Of a DNA stretch of 5,129 nt, positions 1 to 4,938 are shown piece by piece. The translations under genes and the position numbers were made by a program. The notes beneath the pieces are model-generated. The model was not told where the DNA came from, ran no database searches, and saw only the letters and a program-made list of their open reading frames with translations. The stretch's first letter is position 1, and each line of letters opens with the position of its first letter. The stretch comes from Candidatus Heimdallarchaeota archaeon (GTDB lineage: Archaea > Asgardarchaeota > Heimdallarchaeia > Heimdallarchaeales > Kariarchaeaceae), in NCBI GenBank assembly GCA_030668165.1, contig DAOUUM010000250.1, forward strand, positions 1-5,129, given 5' to 3'.

Positions 1-51
1 TTGGCCGAATAAAATAAATAAAAGCGAGATAAAGAAAAATACTGCTATCTA

Positions 52-66
52 GAAATATGAAATATC
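52..66 (+). promoter_or_regulatory. possible archaeal TATA-like element upstream of the dipeptidase gene
   Basis: The AT-rich run GAAATATGAAATATCC lies about 25-35 bases before the ATG at 91, where an archaeal TATA box would sit for a leaderless or nearly leaderless mRNA. There is no Shine-Dalgarno sequence before that ATG, which fits leaderless translation. The match to the archaeal consensus is weak and the whole 90-bp flank is AT-rich, so this is tentative. The flank also holds two short open frames cut by the window edge: bases 1-12 ending LAE-stop, and bases 2-52 ending in a lysine-rich tail. Either could be the C-terminus of an upstream gene; I cannot decide which. Confidence 0.25.
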
Positions 67-90
67 CAAACTTATTACGTTTGATTATTA

Positions 91-1062
91 ATGACATCGG
101 TGCTTCCAAAGAATATGTATATCGATACGCATCTGGATACTCTTTGGCAGATGAACAAGGTAGATCGGAATTTTCATGAGCGATCTGAGCCAGATAATGG
201 TCATATAGATCTGATTAAGGCTAAAGAGGGTGAATTATTTATTGGATTTTTTACTGGATATCCCAATGATAATTCCTACTCAACTGAATCGATGTTACGA
301 AAATGGATTGAATTTGCCAATGAGCCAAAAAATGAAATTCAGAGGATAATAAGTACAAGTGATTTGAAATCCCACTATGATGGTTGGCATGATAATAAAT
401 CAGTTGGTGCCGTGTTACATTTTGAGGGTGCAGCTGGAATCGATACTGAACTCAATAGATTGTACATATATCATGATATGGGATTAAGATCAATGGGTGT
501 AACCTGGAATGAACAGAATCAGTTTGCCACTGGCCTTGATGGTGATCCACTGCGTGGTTTCACCAAGGAGGGTTTCGATCTCTTATCTGCCATGGAGGAT
601 CTTGGAATAATAATTGATGTATCACATCTGAATGATCTTTGTTTTTGGGATGTGGTTAATACAACCAATTCCCCAATCATTGCATCCCACTCAAATCTCA
701 GGGGAGTCGCAGATCATCCACGTAACCTTACTGATGAGATGGTACAGGCCATTGTTGATACTGGTGGATCAATTGGTATGAATTTCTGTAATGCATTTCT
801 TTCCACCAAAGAGGGATCTATAGCAACCAGGGATCATGTCTATCACATGATAAATGAGGTAATCGGTTTGTCTGATGTCAATCATGTGCATATTGGTTCT
901 GATTTTGATGGTTGTAAGGTGCCAGAAGATATTAAGGATGTGTCCACTATGACCTCTTTCTTTACCGATTTACAATCAAAGTATTCCATGTCAGATGCTG
1001 ATATTAGAAAAATAGAGAACGGAAATATGATCCGAGTTATGAATGACGTCTGGAAATCTTGA
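91..1062 (+). CDS. membrane dipeptidase-like metallopeptidase (peptidase family M19)
   Basis: This 323-residue protein belongs to the renal-dipeptidase family, amidohydrolase-fold enzymes that cleave dipeptides (including some with D-amino acids or dehydropeptides) at a binuclear zinc centre. The expected metal ligands are visible: His14 and Asp16 in IDTHLDTLW, the bridging Glu112 in HFEGAAGI, His179 in IDVSHL, and His200 in ASHSN. Arg211 in HPRNLTDE and Asp271 in IGSDFDG match the conserved substrate-binding and catalytic positions. The Gly-Asn-Met-Ile-Arg-Val segment near the C-terminus (311-316) matches the usual family ending. Length is normal for prokaryotic members. No signal peptide or GPI-type tail is seen, so it is probably cytoplasmic. 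Met9 (base 115) is a credible alternative start because many family members begin just before the HxD motif, and neither start has a Shine-Dalgarno site. The natural substrate cannot be read from the sequence. The next gene is 110 bp downstream and appears to be transcribed separately. Confidence 0.93.
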   Translation: MTSVLPKNMYIDTHLDTLWQMNKVDRNFHERSEPDNGHIDLIKAKEGELFIGFFTGYPNDNSYSTESMLRKWIEFANEPKNEIQRIISTSDLKSHYDGWHDNKSVGAVLHFEGAAGIDTELNRLYIYHDMGLRSMGVTWNEQNQFATGLDGDPLRGFTKEGFDLLSAMEDLGIIIDVSHLNDLCFWDVVNTTNSPIIASHSNLRGVADHPRNLTDEMVQAIVDTGGSIGMNFCNAFLSTKEGSIATRDHVYHMINEVIGLSDVNHVHIGSDFDGCKVPEDIKDVSTMTSFFTDLQSKYSMSDADIRKIENGNMIRVMNDVWKS

Positions 1063-1116
1063 GACAATTGCCTCTTTCAATTACAAATAAATTCAAAAAG
1101 TAATGCAGTAATCAAT

Positions 1117-1140
1117 TATTTACTAATGATATTTTTATTA
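1117..1140 (+). promoter_or_regulatory. possible promoter AT-box of the GTPase gene
   Basis: The gap between the dipeptidase stop and the GTPase start has two TATA-like stretches in this interval, TTATTTACTAA and ATATTTTTATTA. They lie roughly 33-56 bases before the preferred ATG at 1173, leaving room for a short leader that contains the Shine-Dalgarno site. I cannot tell which would be used, and the local AT content makes chance matches likely. Confidence 0.25.
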
Positions 1141-1160
1141 CTATGAAGATGTATCTTCTG

Positions 1161-1169
1161 AAAGGAGAT
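1161..1169 (+). promoter_or_regulatory. strong Shine-Dalgarno site that fixes the GTPase start
   Basis: AAAGGAGAT, complementary to the 3' end of prokaryotic 16S rRNA, lies five bases (counting from GGAG) before the ATG at 1173. The in-frame ATG at 1143 has no such site, and starting there would add ten residues (MKMYLLKGDI) that are simply the translated ribosome binding site. This decides the start in favour of 1173. It is the clearest Shine-Dalgarno site in the window. Confidence 0.8.
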
Positions 1170-1172
1170 ATA

Positions 1173-1802
1173 ATGAACAATCCCTCGGTTGATAAAGTCC
1201 ATATGGTTAAAGTCATACTTGTTGGAGATTCTTATGTGGGGAAAACGACAATAAGGAAACGATTTATGGGTGAAGGTTTTACCAAATCTCATATATCTAC
1301 TCTAGGGGCTGATTATTCATCCAAAAAAATAATACTTAAACCGATAGAAGGTGAGTTAGTTGGGTTACAGTTGCAAATTTGGGATATCGCTGGTCAAGCA
1401 ACATTTGCTCAGATGAGGAAAAAATTCCTTGTAGGTGCAAAAATCGTGATATTTGTTTATGATCGGACAAATAAGGAGTCATTTTATAATATTGATAAAT
1501 GGATGGGAGAGGTTGTGGAAACTAATAGTTCTGAACCAATTCCTCTGATTATTGTAGGCAATAAATCGGATCTTACAGAGAATTTAGTCGTTGAGAGCCC
1601 TGACGTAGAAAGATATATCAAACAGTTGAAAGCCAAAATATTGTCCATTTCCTCTTTTGTACAGAATATAAATACAAGCGCATTAACGGGTAAAAATATC
1701 GAGAATTTATTTGAATTTGCCTCAAAGAGCTTTCTTATGGTTCTTGACAAGAACAGGACTTGGATAGATGCTGAAATCATTTCTGACGAAACTGTGACTT
1801 GA
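1173..1802 (+). CDS. Rab/Ras-like small GTPase
   Basis: This 209-residue protein (numbered from the ATG at 1173) is a P-loop small GTPase, a GTP-switched regulator. The motifs occur in order: G1 GDSYVGKTT at 18-26; switch I Thr43 in STLGADY; G3 DIAGQ at 71-75, with Gln75 at the catalytic Ras Gln61 position; G4 NKSD at 130-133; and G5 SAL at 169-171, where most family members have SAK. The tryptophan before DIAGQ and the GDSxVGKT form resemble Rab proteins more than MglA or Arf types. The G4-to-G5 segment is about 10 residues longer than in a typical Rab. The C-terminus (EIISDETVT) has no cysteine, so there is no prenylation site, and there is no N-terminal membrane anchor; it is probably soluble or recruited by a partner. 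No GAP, GEF or roadblock-domain gene is recognisable here. Such GTPases are numerous in Asgard archaea. The stop at 1800-1802 is followed by a 211-bp gap before the solenoid gene. Confidence 0.93.
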   Translation: MNNPSVDKVHMVKVILVGDSYVGKTTIRKRFMGEGFTKSHISTLGADYSSKKIILKPIEGELVGLQLQIWDIAGQATFAQMRKKFLVGAKIVIFVYDRTNKESFYNIDKWMGEVVETNSSEPIPLIIVGNKSDLTENLVVESPDVERYIKQLKAKILSISSFVQNINTSALTGKNIENLFEFASKSFLMVLDKNRTWIDAEIISDETVT

Positions 1803-1872
1803 AGCCATTAATGGTAATATTCCTGTTTCAATCGAATCTTTCTTTCAAAACAAATTATCCAAATCAAATAAA

Positions 1873-1884
1873 TTAATATATATT
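1873..1884 (+). promoter_or_regulatory. TATA-like element upstream of the solenoid gene
   Basis: TTAATATATATT is the most TATA-like stretch in the 211-bp gap between the GTPase and the repeat-protein gene. If used, transcription would begin near 1905-1912 and give a leader of about 100 bases containing the GATTAGCA palindrome and the GGTGA ribosome binding site. A promoter nearer the gene, overlapping the palindrome, is equally possible. Most of the rest of this gap (1803-1942) shows no other convincing structure. Confidence 0.35.
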
Positions 1885-1942
1885 CAATGTGATGAGTACT
1901 TATCATTCACTAGGTAATATTTGCGACTTCAATCTACTCATT

Positions 1943-1980
1943 GATTAGCAAATAAACCAATTAGATTAGCAGTGCTAATC
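1943..1980 (+). promoter_or_regulatory. operator-like GATTAGCA repeat and palindrome
   Basis: GATTAGCA occurs at 1943-1950 and again at 1964-1971, a 21-bp offset that equals two helical turns. The second copy is followed after one base (G1972) by its exact reverse complement TGCTAATC (1973-1980), giving a perfect 8+1+8 palindrome. This arrangement, 34 bp before the start of the solenoid gene, is typical of a binding site for a dimeric regulator with an additional half-site. The palindrome could also fold in RNA, but a one-base loop is sterically poor, so DNA recognition is the better reading. The regulator is unknown. Confidence 0.5.
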
Positions 1981-2001
1981 ACAGAAATAGTGTCTGGTAT
2001 T

Positions 2002-2006
2002 GGTGA
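2002..2006 (+). promoter_or_regulatory. Shine-Dalgarno-like GGTGA before the solenoid gene
   Basis: GGTGA matches part of the anti-Shine-Dalgarno complement (GGAGGTGAT) and lies seven bases before the ATG at 2014. It supports that start and implies that this mRNA, like that of the GTPase, has a leader. Confidence 0.5.
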
Positions 2007-2013
2007 GTAAACA

Positions 2014-3399
2014 ATGGAAAAAGATCGTATCGACATTCTATCCAAGGTAGCATCAGGTGATATTTCACCAACCGATGCAGAGAAGGCACTCAAAGTGCTG
2101 GATAAAGACTATCTCTCCTCGAGACATTTTTCAACAGATTCATTACAATCGCTGATAGATAATGTAAGTGATTATGTAACACCCGAGTTTTATATAGAGT
2201 TGGAAACCATAGAGAGATCAACATTGACGCACTCAATTGTGCGTGAACTGATATTAAAACACGTATCTCCAGAATATATCGAAAAATTAGGTAACTTGGG
2301 TTACCCTGAAATATCTGATAATGTATTAATCAAAATGATCATACATCAGGTATCCTTAGAATTTATCGAAAGTATACACGCTCTGGGATATGAAGATGTA
2401 ACTCTAGATCAACTGGTTAAGATGAAAATTCACTCTGTTAATTCTGAGTTCATCCAGAATTTCAAAGATTTGGGGTATGATAATTTGACTGTAAATCAAC
2501 TCGTGAAGCTAAGTATTCATGGTGTTGATACTCAGACAGTTACAAAACTAAAAGAACTGGGATTTGAAGATCTATCAATTTCAACCCTGCTGGATACTAA
2601 AATCCACAACATCTCTCCTGAATTCATTGAATCAATAAGGGCCGCTGGTTTTTCCAATGCGACTCTATCTGAAATAAAAAAATTAAGTATTCACAATGTG
2701 GATATGGACACTTTCCGTACATTTCAAGATATGGGTTTCGAAAATATATCTTTGAGTATGCTAAAAAAACTATCTATTCACAATGTTACTCCAGATTTTG
2801 TCTCTGAATTCAGAGCTATAGGATTTGATGATCTCTCATTGAATCGCTTTGTAACATTTAGAATTCATAATGTTGAATCAGATTATGTTATTGGATTGAG
2901 AGAACTGGGTTATAATGATTTCAGTGCAAATACCCTGACCAATTTACAAATTCATGGAGTCTCACTTGATTTTATCAAATCCATTCATGATCTTGGATTT
3001 GAGGATGTTGAATTAGAGACCCTCAAAAAATTGAGTATTCATGGAGTATCTACTACCTTCATTAGGGAATTACGTGATCTTGGTTATATAGATCCCACTC
3101 TTGATACAGTAATCAAGCTCAGTATCCATGGGGTGGGTATCAAATTCATAACTGGGCTTCAACTAATATTTGATGCTCTACCAGAATTATCCACCGTAAC
3201 ACAATTATCAATTCATGGTGGCTCGTTATCTTATATCCGGGAGATAAAAAGCCGGTACAATGATATTGACTATGAAACAATAATTAATATGCTCATTCAC
3301 AATGTCAGTGTCTCCTATCTAGATGCACTTGATCAGAAGGGGTTCACGGATTTAAGGATTGATCAAGTTATCAAAATGAAAATAGCTGGTATATTCTAA
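2014..3399 (+). CDS. SHOCT-like domain protein with 13 tandem ~29-residue Ile-His solenoid repeats
   Basis: The 461-residue product has two parts. Residues 3-33 (RIDILSKVASGDISPTDAEK and following) match the pattern of the short SHOCT-like helical hairpin, in which a helix, a G-x-I-S/T-x-x-E/D-A turn and a second helix follow; this is thought to mediate oligomerisation or protein contacts. After a linker and one degenerate unit (about 54-81), residues 82-456 form 13 units of 28-29 residues, consensus roughly IH-G/N-V-S-x-E-F-I-x-x-L-R-x-L-G-Y/F-x-D-L-S-x-x-x-L-x-x-L-x. Each unit reads as two short helices joined at the Gly-Tyr/Phe turn, so an alpha-solenoid scaffold is likely. Similar IHGVTPEYxxELRxLGY repeats are known, without a defined function, in bacterial proteins such as some BlaR1/M56-type metallopeptidases. 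No peptidase motif, signal peptide, membrane segment, cysteine or tryptophan is present, so I infer a soluble, non-enzymatic cytoplasmic binding protein. A palindromic operator-like site lies upstream. Confidence 0.85.
   Translation: MEKDRIDILSKVASGDISPTDAEKALKVLDKDYLSSRHFSTDSLQSLIDNVSDYVTPEFYIELETIERSTLTHSIVRELILKHVSPEYIEKLGNLGYPEISDNVLIKMIIHQVSLEFIESIHALGYEDVTLDQLVKMKIHSVNSEFIQNFKDLGYDNLTVNQLVKLSIHGVDTQTVTKLKELGFEDLSISTLLDTKIHNISPEFIESIRAAGFSNATLSEIKKLSIHNVDMDTFRTFQDMGFENISLSMLKKLSIHNVTPDFVSEFRAIGFDDLSLNRFVTFRIHNVESDYVIGLRELGYNDFSANTLTNLQIHGVSLDFIKSIHDLGFEDVELETLKKLSIHGVSTTFIRELRDLGYIDPTLDTVIKLSIHGVGIKFITGLQLIFDALPELSTVTQLSIHGGSLSYIREIKSRYNDIDYETIINMLIHNVSVSYLDALDQKGFTDLRIDQVIKMKIAGIF
2173..3396 (+). 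repeat. tandem 87-bp-period protein repeat array
   Basis: The signature histidine of each unit falls at residues 83, 111, 140, 169, 198, 227, 256, 285, 314, 343, 372, 401 and 429. Spacing is exactly 29 residues (87 bases) except for the first and twelfth intervals, which are 28. A degenerate unit precedes the array from residue 54, and a stub (IAGIF) follows. The periodicity is clear in protein but diverged in DNA, with mixed codons at the same positions. This indicates old duplications kept by selection on structure, not recent slippage. Units 11 and 12 have lost the Gly-Tyr/Phe turn. Confidence 0.9.
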
Positions 3400-3509
3400 A
3401 TTGATTTAACATTACGAGCAATCATAGTCTGAAAAAAAGTACAAAATGATTATCACAATACTCCAAAGATACAAAATTATTTGAACTGGACGAATTTCTA
3501 TACAATTAC

Positions 3510-3517
3510 TTTAAATA
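3510..3517 (+). promoter_or_regulatory. TATA box for a leaderless mRNA of the 63-residue gene
   Basis: TTTAAATA is a good archaeal TATA match. Its centre is about 29 bases before the ATG at 3543, so transcription would start at or within a few bases of the start codon. No Shine-Dalgarno sequence lies between. Nearly symmetrical arms TTAAaTAT and ATATTAA (3511-3518 and 3530-3536) surround a CGCCCCCT core and may mark a regulator site over the promoter. The rest of the 143-bp gap (3400-3509) shows nothing I can name. Confidence 0.55.
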
Positions 3518-3542
3518 TTACGCCCCCTTATATTAAGACATA

Positions 3543-3734
3543 ATGTCTGAATGGGATGAGATCATCAAAAGCTGTTACTCAATCATACAGAGGTCTGGGA
3601 AGAAAATAATAGGTTTTCATAGGCTTGTCTCAGGTGATATTGAACTGCATTATCGAGAAGATGGAATATACACAAAAATTACCTTGAAACCCTATTTGGA
3701 TTCATTTACCATTGATTATATGCTCAATCAGTAG
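3543..3734 (+). CDS. small protein of unknown function, 63 residues
   Basis: I do not recognise this family. The predicted 63-residue protein has an amphipathic N-terminal helix (about residues 3-17, with Trp4 and Cys11), then an apparent run of beta strands (KIIGFHRL, DIELHYRED, IYTKITLKP) and a short C-terminal helix ending MLNQ. It has no membrane segment or signal peptide, and a single Cys rules out a zinc knuckle. That it is a real gene is supported by a well-placed TATA box, codon use and composition like its neighbours, and a plausible alpha-beta fold. It has its own promoter and lies 49 bp before the next gene on the same strand. A small alpha/beta adaptor or regulator is possible, but no function can be assigned. 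Confidence 0.65.
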   Translation: MSEWDEIIKSCYSIIQRSGKKIIGFHRLVSGDIELHYREDGIYTKITLKPYLDSFTIDYMLNQ

Positions 3735-3747
3735 TTGGTGTCTAGAT

Positions 3748-3759
3748 AATAAATATTAA
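3748..3759 (+). promoter_or_regulatory. TATA-like element of the winged-helix-like gene
   Basis: AATAAATATTAA lies 25-36 bases before the ATG at 3784, in the same geometry as the box upstream of the 63-residue gene. There is no Shine-Dalgarno sequence in the 24 bases before the ATG. It therefore suggests a second leaderless transcript, independent of the gene upstream. Confidence 0.45.
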
Positions 3760-3783
3760 GAGCAATAAGTTGCATATCCCCAT

Positions 3784-4179
3784 ATGAGCAATAAAGAGTT
3801 ACTCTCCAAACTCAATGAAGTATTTCCAGTGCAGGCTGCGGTGGTTCCATATATTGAACTAAGGTTCCGCTATGGTCCACAATTTGGTGAAGAGGAATTA
3901 GAAAATACATTGAAAGCATTGGTGGATGGAGGAGTATTATTGCGTTATGAGTTTAATTCAGCCGTTCATTACAAATTGCTTGCAGAATTTCTATCTTTGG
4001 ATGCAATTACCCCGGCCCCAACTGCCAATGTCGAAACTACTGGTGATGTAAAAGTAAGTGCAAAGAGAAATGGACAGCTTGACGAGTTATCAAAACTAGT
4101 TATCCAAATTTCTAAACATATTGATAATAAAACACTTGAAGTGTTAATAGACGATTACAGACAAAAATACGGTTATTAA
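3784..4179 (+). CDS. putative winged-helix-like protein with helical C-terminus, 131 residues
   Basis: No specific family is recognised. Residues 3-66 look like a winged-helix fold: N-terminal helix (KELLSKLNEVF), a second segment, a candidate recognition helix (GEEELENTLKALVDGG, 35-50), then strand-turn-strand (VLLRYE-FNSA-VHYKLL) as the wing. The L-x-x-L-v-x-x-G-v-L spacing is typical of archaeal winged-helix proteins. Residues 72-98 are a Pro/Thr/Ala-rich flexible linker (AITPAPTANVETT). Residues 99-127 form an amphipathic helical tail (LDELSKLVIQISKHI and LEVLIDDYRQ) that may dimerise or bind a partner. It has no cysteines, no zinc site and no membrane segment. A transcription regulator is the first guess, but winged helices also serve as protein-protein modules, so DNA binding is not shown. 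It could be the reader of one of the nearby palindromes; this is speculative. Confidence 0.7.
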   Translation: MSNKELLSKLNEVFPVQAAVVPYIELRFRYGPQFGEEELENTLKALVDGGVLLRYEFNSAVHYKLLAEFLSLDAITPAPTANVETTGDVKVSAKRNGQLDELSKLVIQISKHIDNKTLEVLIDDYRQKYGY

Positions 4180-4195
4180 TTTATTCAAAATTCCA

Positions 4196-4204
4196 TTTTT
4201 AAAA
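4196..4204 (+). promoter_or_regulatory. possible AT-box upstream of the methyltransferase gene
   Basis: TTTTTAAAA in the 67-bp gap would place a transcription start near 4226 and leave a leader of about 20 bases before the ATG at 4247. No convincing Shine-Dalgarno site follows. An earlier ATG at 4231 is in another frame and stops after 15 codons. The box is a weak match, and read-through from the preceding gene is possible. Confidence 0.25.
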
Positions 4205-4246
4205 CGGTAACATTTCAAACTCCAAAAGAAATGGATAATCTGTATA

Positions 4247-4921
4247 ATGACTGCGATCAGTCGAGTTTTCCGAGATAAATCATCCGCAGAAAAGTTCTAT
4301 TCTAATTTCAGTAGGTGGTATGATGCATTTTCTGGGAATTTTGAGAAAAAATATCGGGATATCGGAATTGAATTAATGGATCCTAAACAAGGAGAGTCCA
4401 TTCTTGAGATTGGTTTTGGAACCGGAGAAAGTATTGTGACCATTGCTCAGTATATGGGTGGTAATGATATAATTACAGGAATCGATATATCCAGGGGAAT
4501 GCATACAATCACCAAAAAAAGACTTATGGAACATCAGCTGACAAACAATGTTGATCTGCACTTGGGAGATGCAACCAAATTGCCATTTGAACCTGAAAAA
4601 TTTCATGCCATTTTCATCTCATTTACCCTGGAATTGTTTGATACCCCCGATATAGATAAGGTTCTCAAGGAGTGTTATAGGGTTCTAAAACCAGATGGCC
4701 GAATCATAGTTGTGGCATTATCTAGAATGAGACAGACAGCGATGGTAAAAATGTATGAGTATCTCCATAACCGGTTTCCAATCTATCTGGATTGCAGACC
4801 AATATATTCGGCATGGGCAATGAGAAAATCACAATTCAAAATCACCAAAAAAGAACTATTATCAATGTGGGGTCTACCTGTAGAAATAATCAGAGGAAGA
4901 AAAATTGCGAATAATCCATGA
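4247..4921 (+). CDS. class I SAM-dependent methyltransferase (UbiE/Methyltransf_11-like)
   Basis: This 224-residue protein has the Rossmann-like methyltransferase core. Motif I is LEIGFGTG (53-60), which binds S-adenosylmethionine; an acidic residue follows in GIDIS (Asp80), which contacts the ribose; GDATKLPF (107-114) is motif II; FHAIFISFTLELF (119-131) is strand 4; and LKECYRVLKPDGRIIVV (140-156) is the post-motif helix and strand typical of the UbiE/MenG group. The N-terminal SNFSRWYDAFSGNFEKKY segment (19-36) matches the lid seen in that group. The C-terminal FPIYLDCRPIY (177-187) resembles the DCRPI motif of a prokaryotic subgroup of UbiE-like enzymes; the substrate of that subgroup is not fixed by sequence (quinones, phospholipids and small molecules are all known in the superfamily). 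Nothing in the neighbourhood points to quinone synthesis, so no gene symbol is given. It is cytoplasmic, and it converges with a minus-strand membrane-protein gene 17 bp away. Confidence 0.9.
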   Translation: MTAISRVFRDKSSAEKFYSNFSRWYDAFSGNFEKKYRDIGIELMDPKQGESILEIGFGTGESIVTIAQYMGGNDIITGIDISRGMHTITKKRLMEHQLTNNVDLHLGDATKLPFEPEKFHAIFISFTLELFDTPDIDKVLKECYRVLKPDGRIIVVALSRMRQTAMVKMYEYLHNRFPIYLDCRPIYSAWAMRKSQFKITKKELLSMWGLPVEIIRGRKIANNP

Positions 4922-4937
4922 ATCAAATAATTTTGAT
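4922..4937. terminator. short AT-rich hairpin between convergent genes
   Basis: ATCAAA-TAAT-TTTGAT forms a 6-bp stem with a 4-base loop and fills nearly all of the 17-bp gap between the two stop codons. Its symmetry and place between convergent genes suggest a bidirectional transcription end. The stem is short and AT-rich with no clean U-tract, so chance is a real alternative. Confidence 0.3.
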
Positions 4938-4938
4938 G

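Noticed and set aside
882..1067. Minus-strand open frame of 61 codons over the dipeptidase 3' end
   Set aside because: It lies entirely antisense to conserved dipeptidase sequence (including IGSDFDG), has no recognisable domain and no ribosome binding site.
1062..1085. Possible terminator hairpin after the dipeptidase gene
   Set aside because: The arms around GAGACAATTGCC pair only for a few bases with mismatches, so no convincing stem forms.
1484..1780. Minus-strand open frame of 98 codons within the GTPase gene
   Set aside because: It is antisense to the NKSD and SAL motifs of a clear GTPase; the composition is that of a shadow frame.
1805..1814. Perfect 10-bp palindrome CCATTAATGG just after the GTPase stop
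   Set aside because: It has no loop, so it would make a poor RNA hairpin, and a single 10-bp palindrome in AT-rich DNA is weak evidence for an operator or terminator.
2257..3381. Regular 87-bp repeats considered as a CRISPR array or DNA satellite
   Set aside because: The period is a multiple of three, the frame stays open throughout, identity is at protein level only, and there are no unique spacers between identical repeats.
4231..4278. Alternative ATG upstream of the methyltransferase
   Set aside because: It is in a different frame and stops after 15 codons, so it cannot start the enzyme; a tiny leader peptide is not supported.
4373..4606. Minus-strand open frame of 77 codons within the methyltransferase gene
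   Set aside because: It overlaps the SAM-binding core of a clear gene and its Cys/His-rich composition follows from antisense reading.
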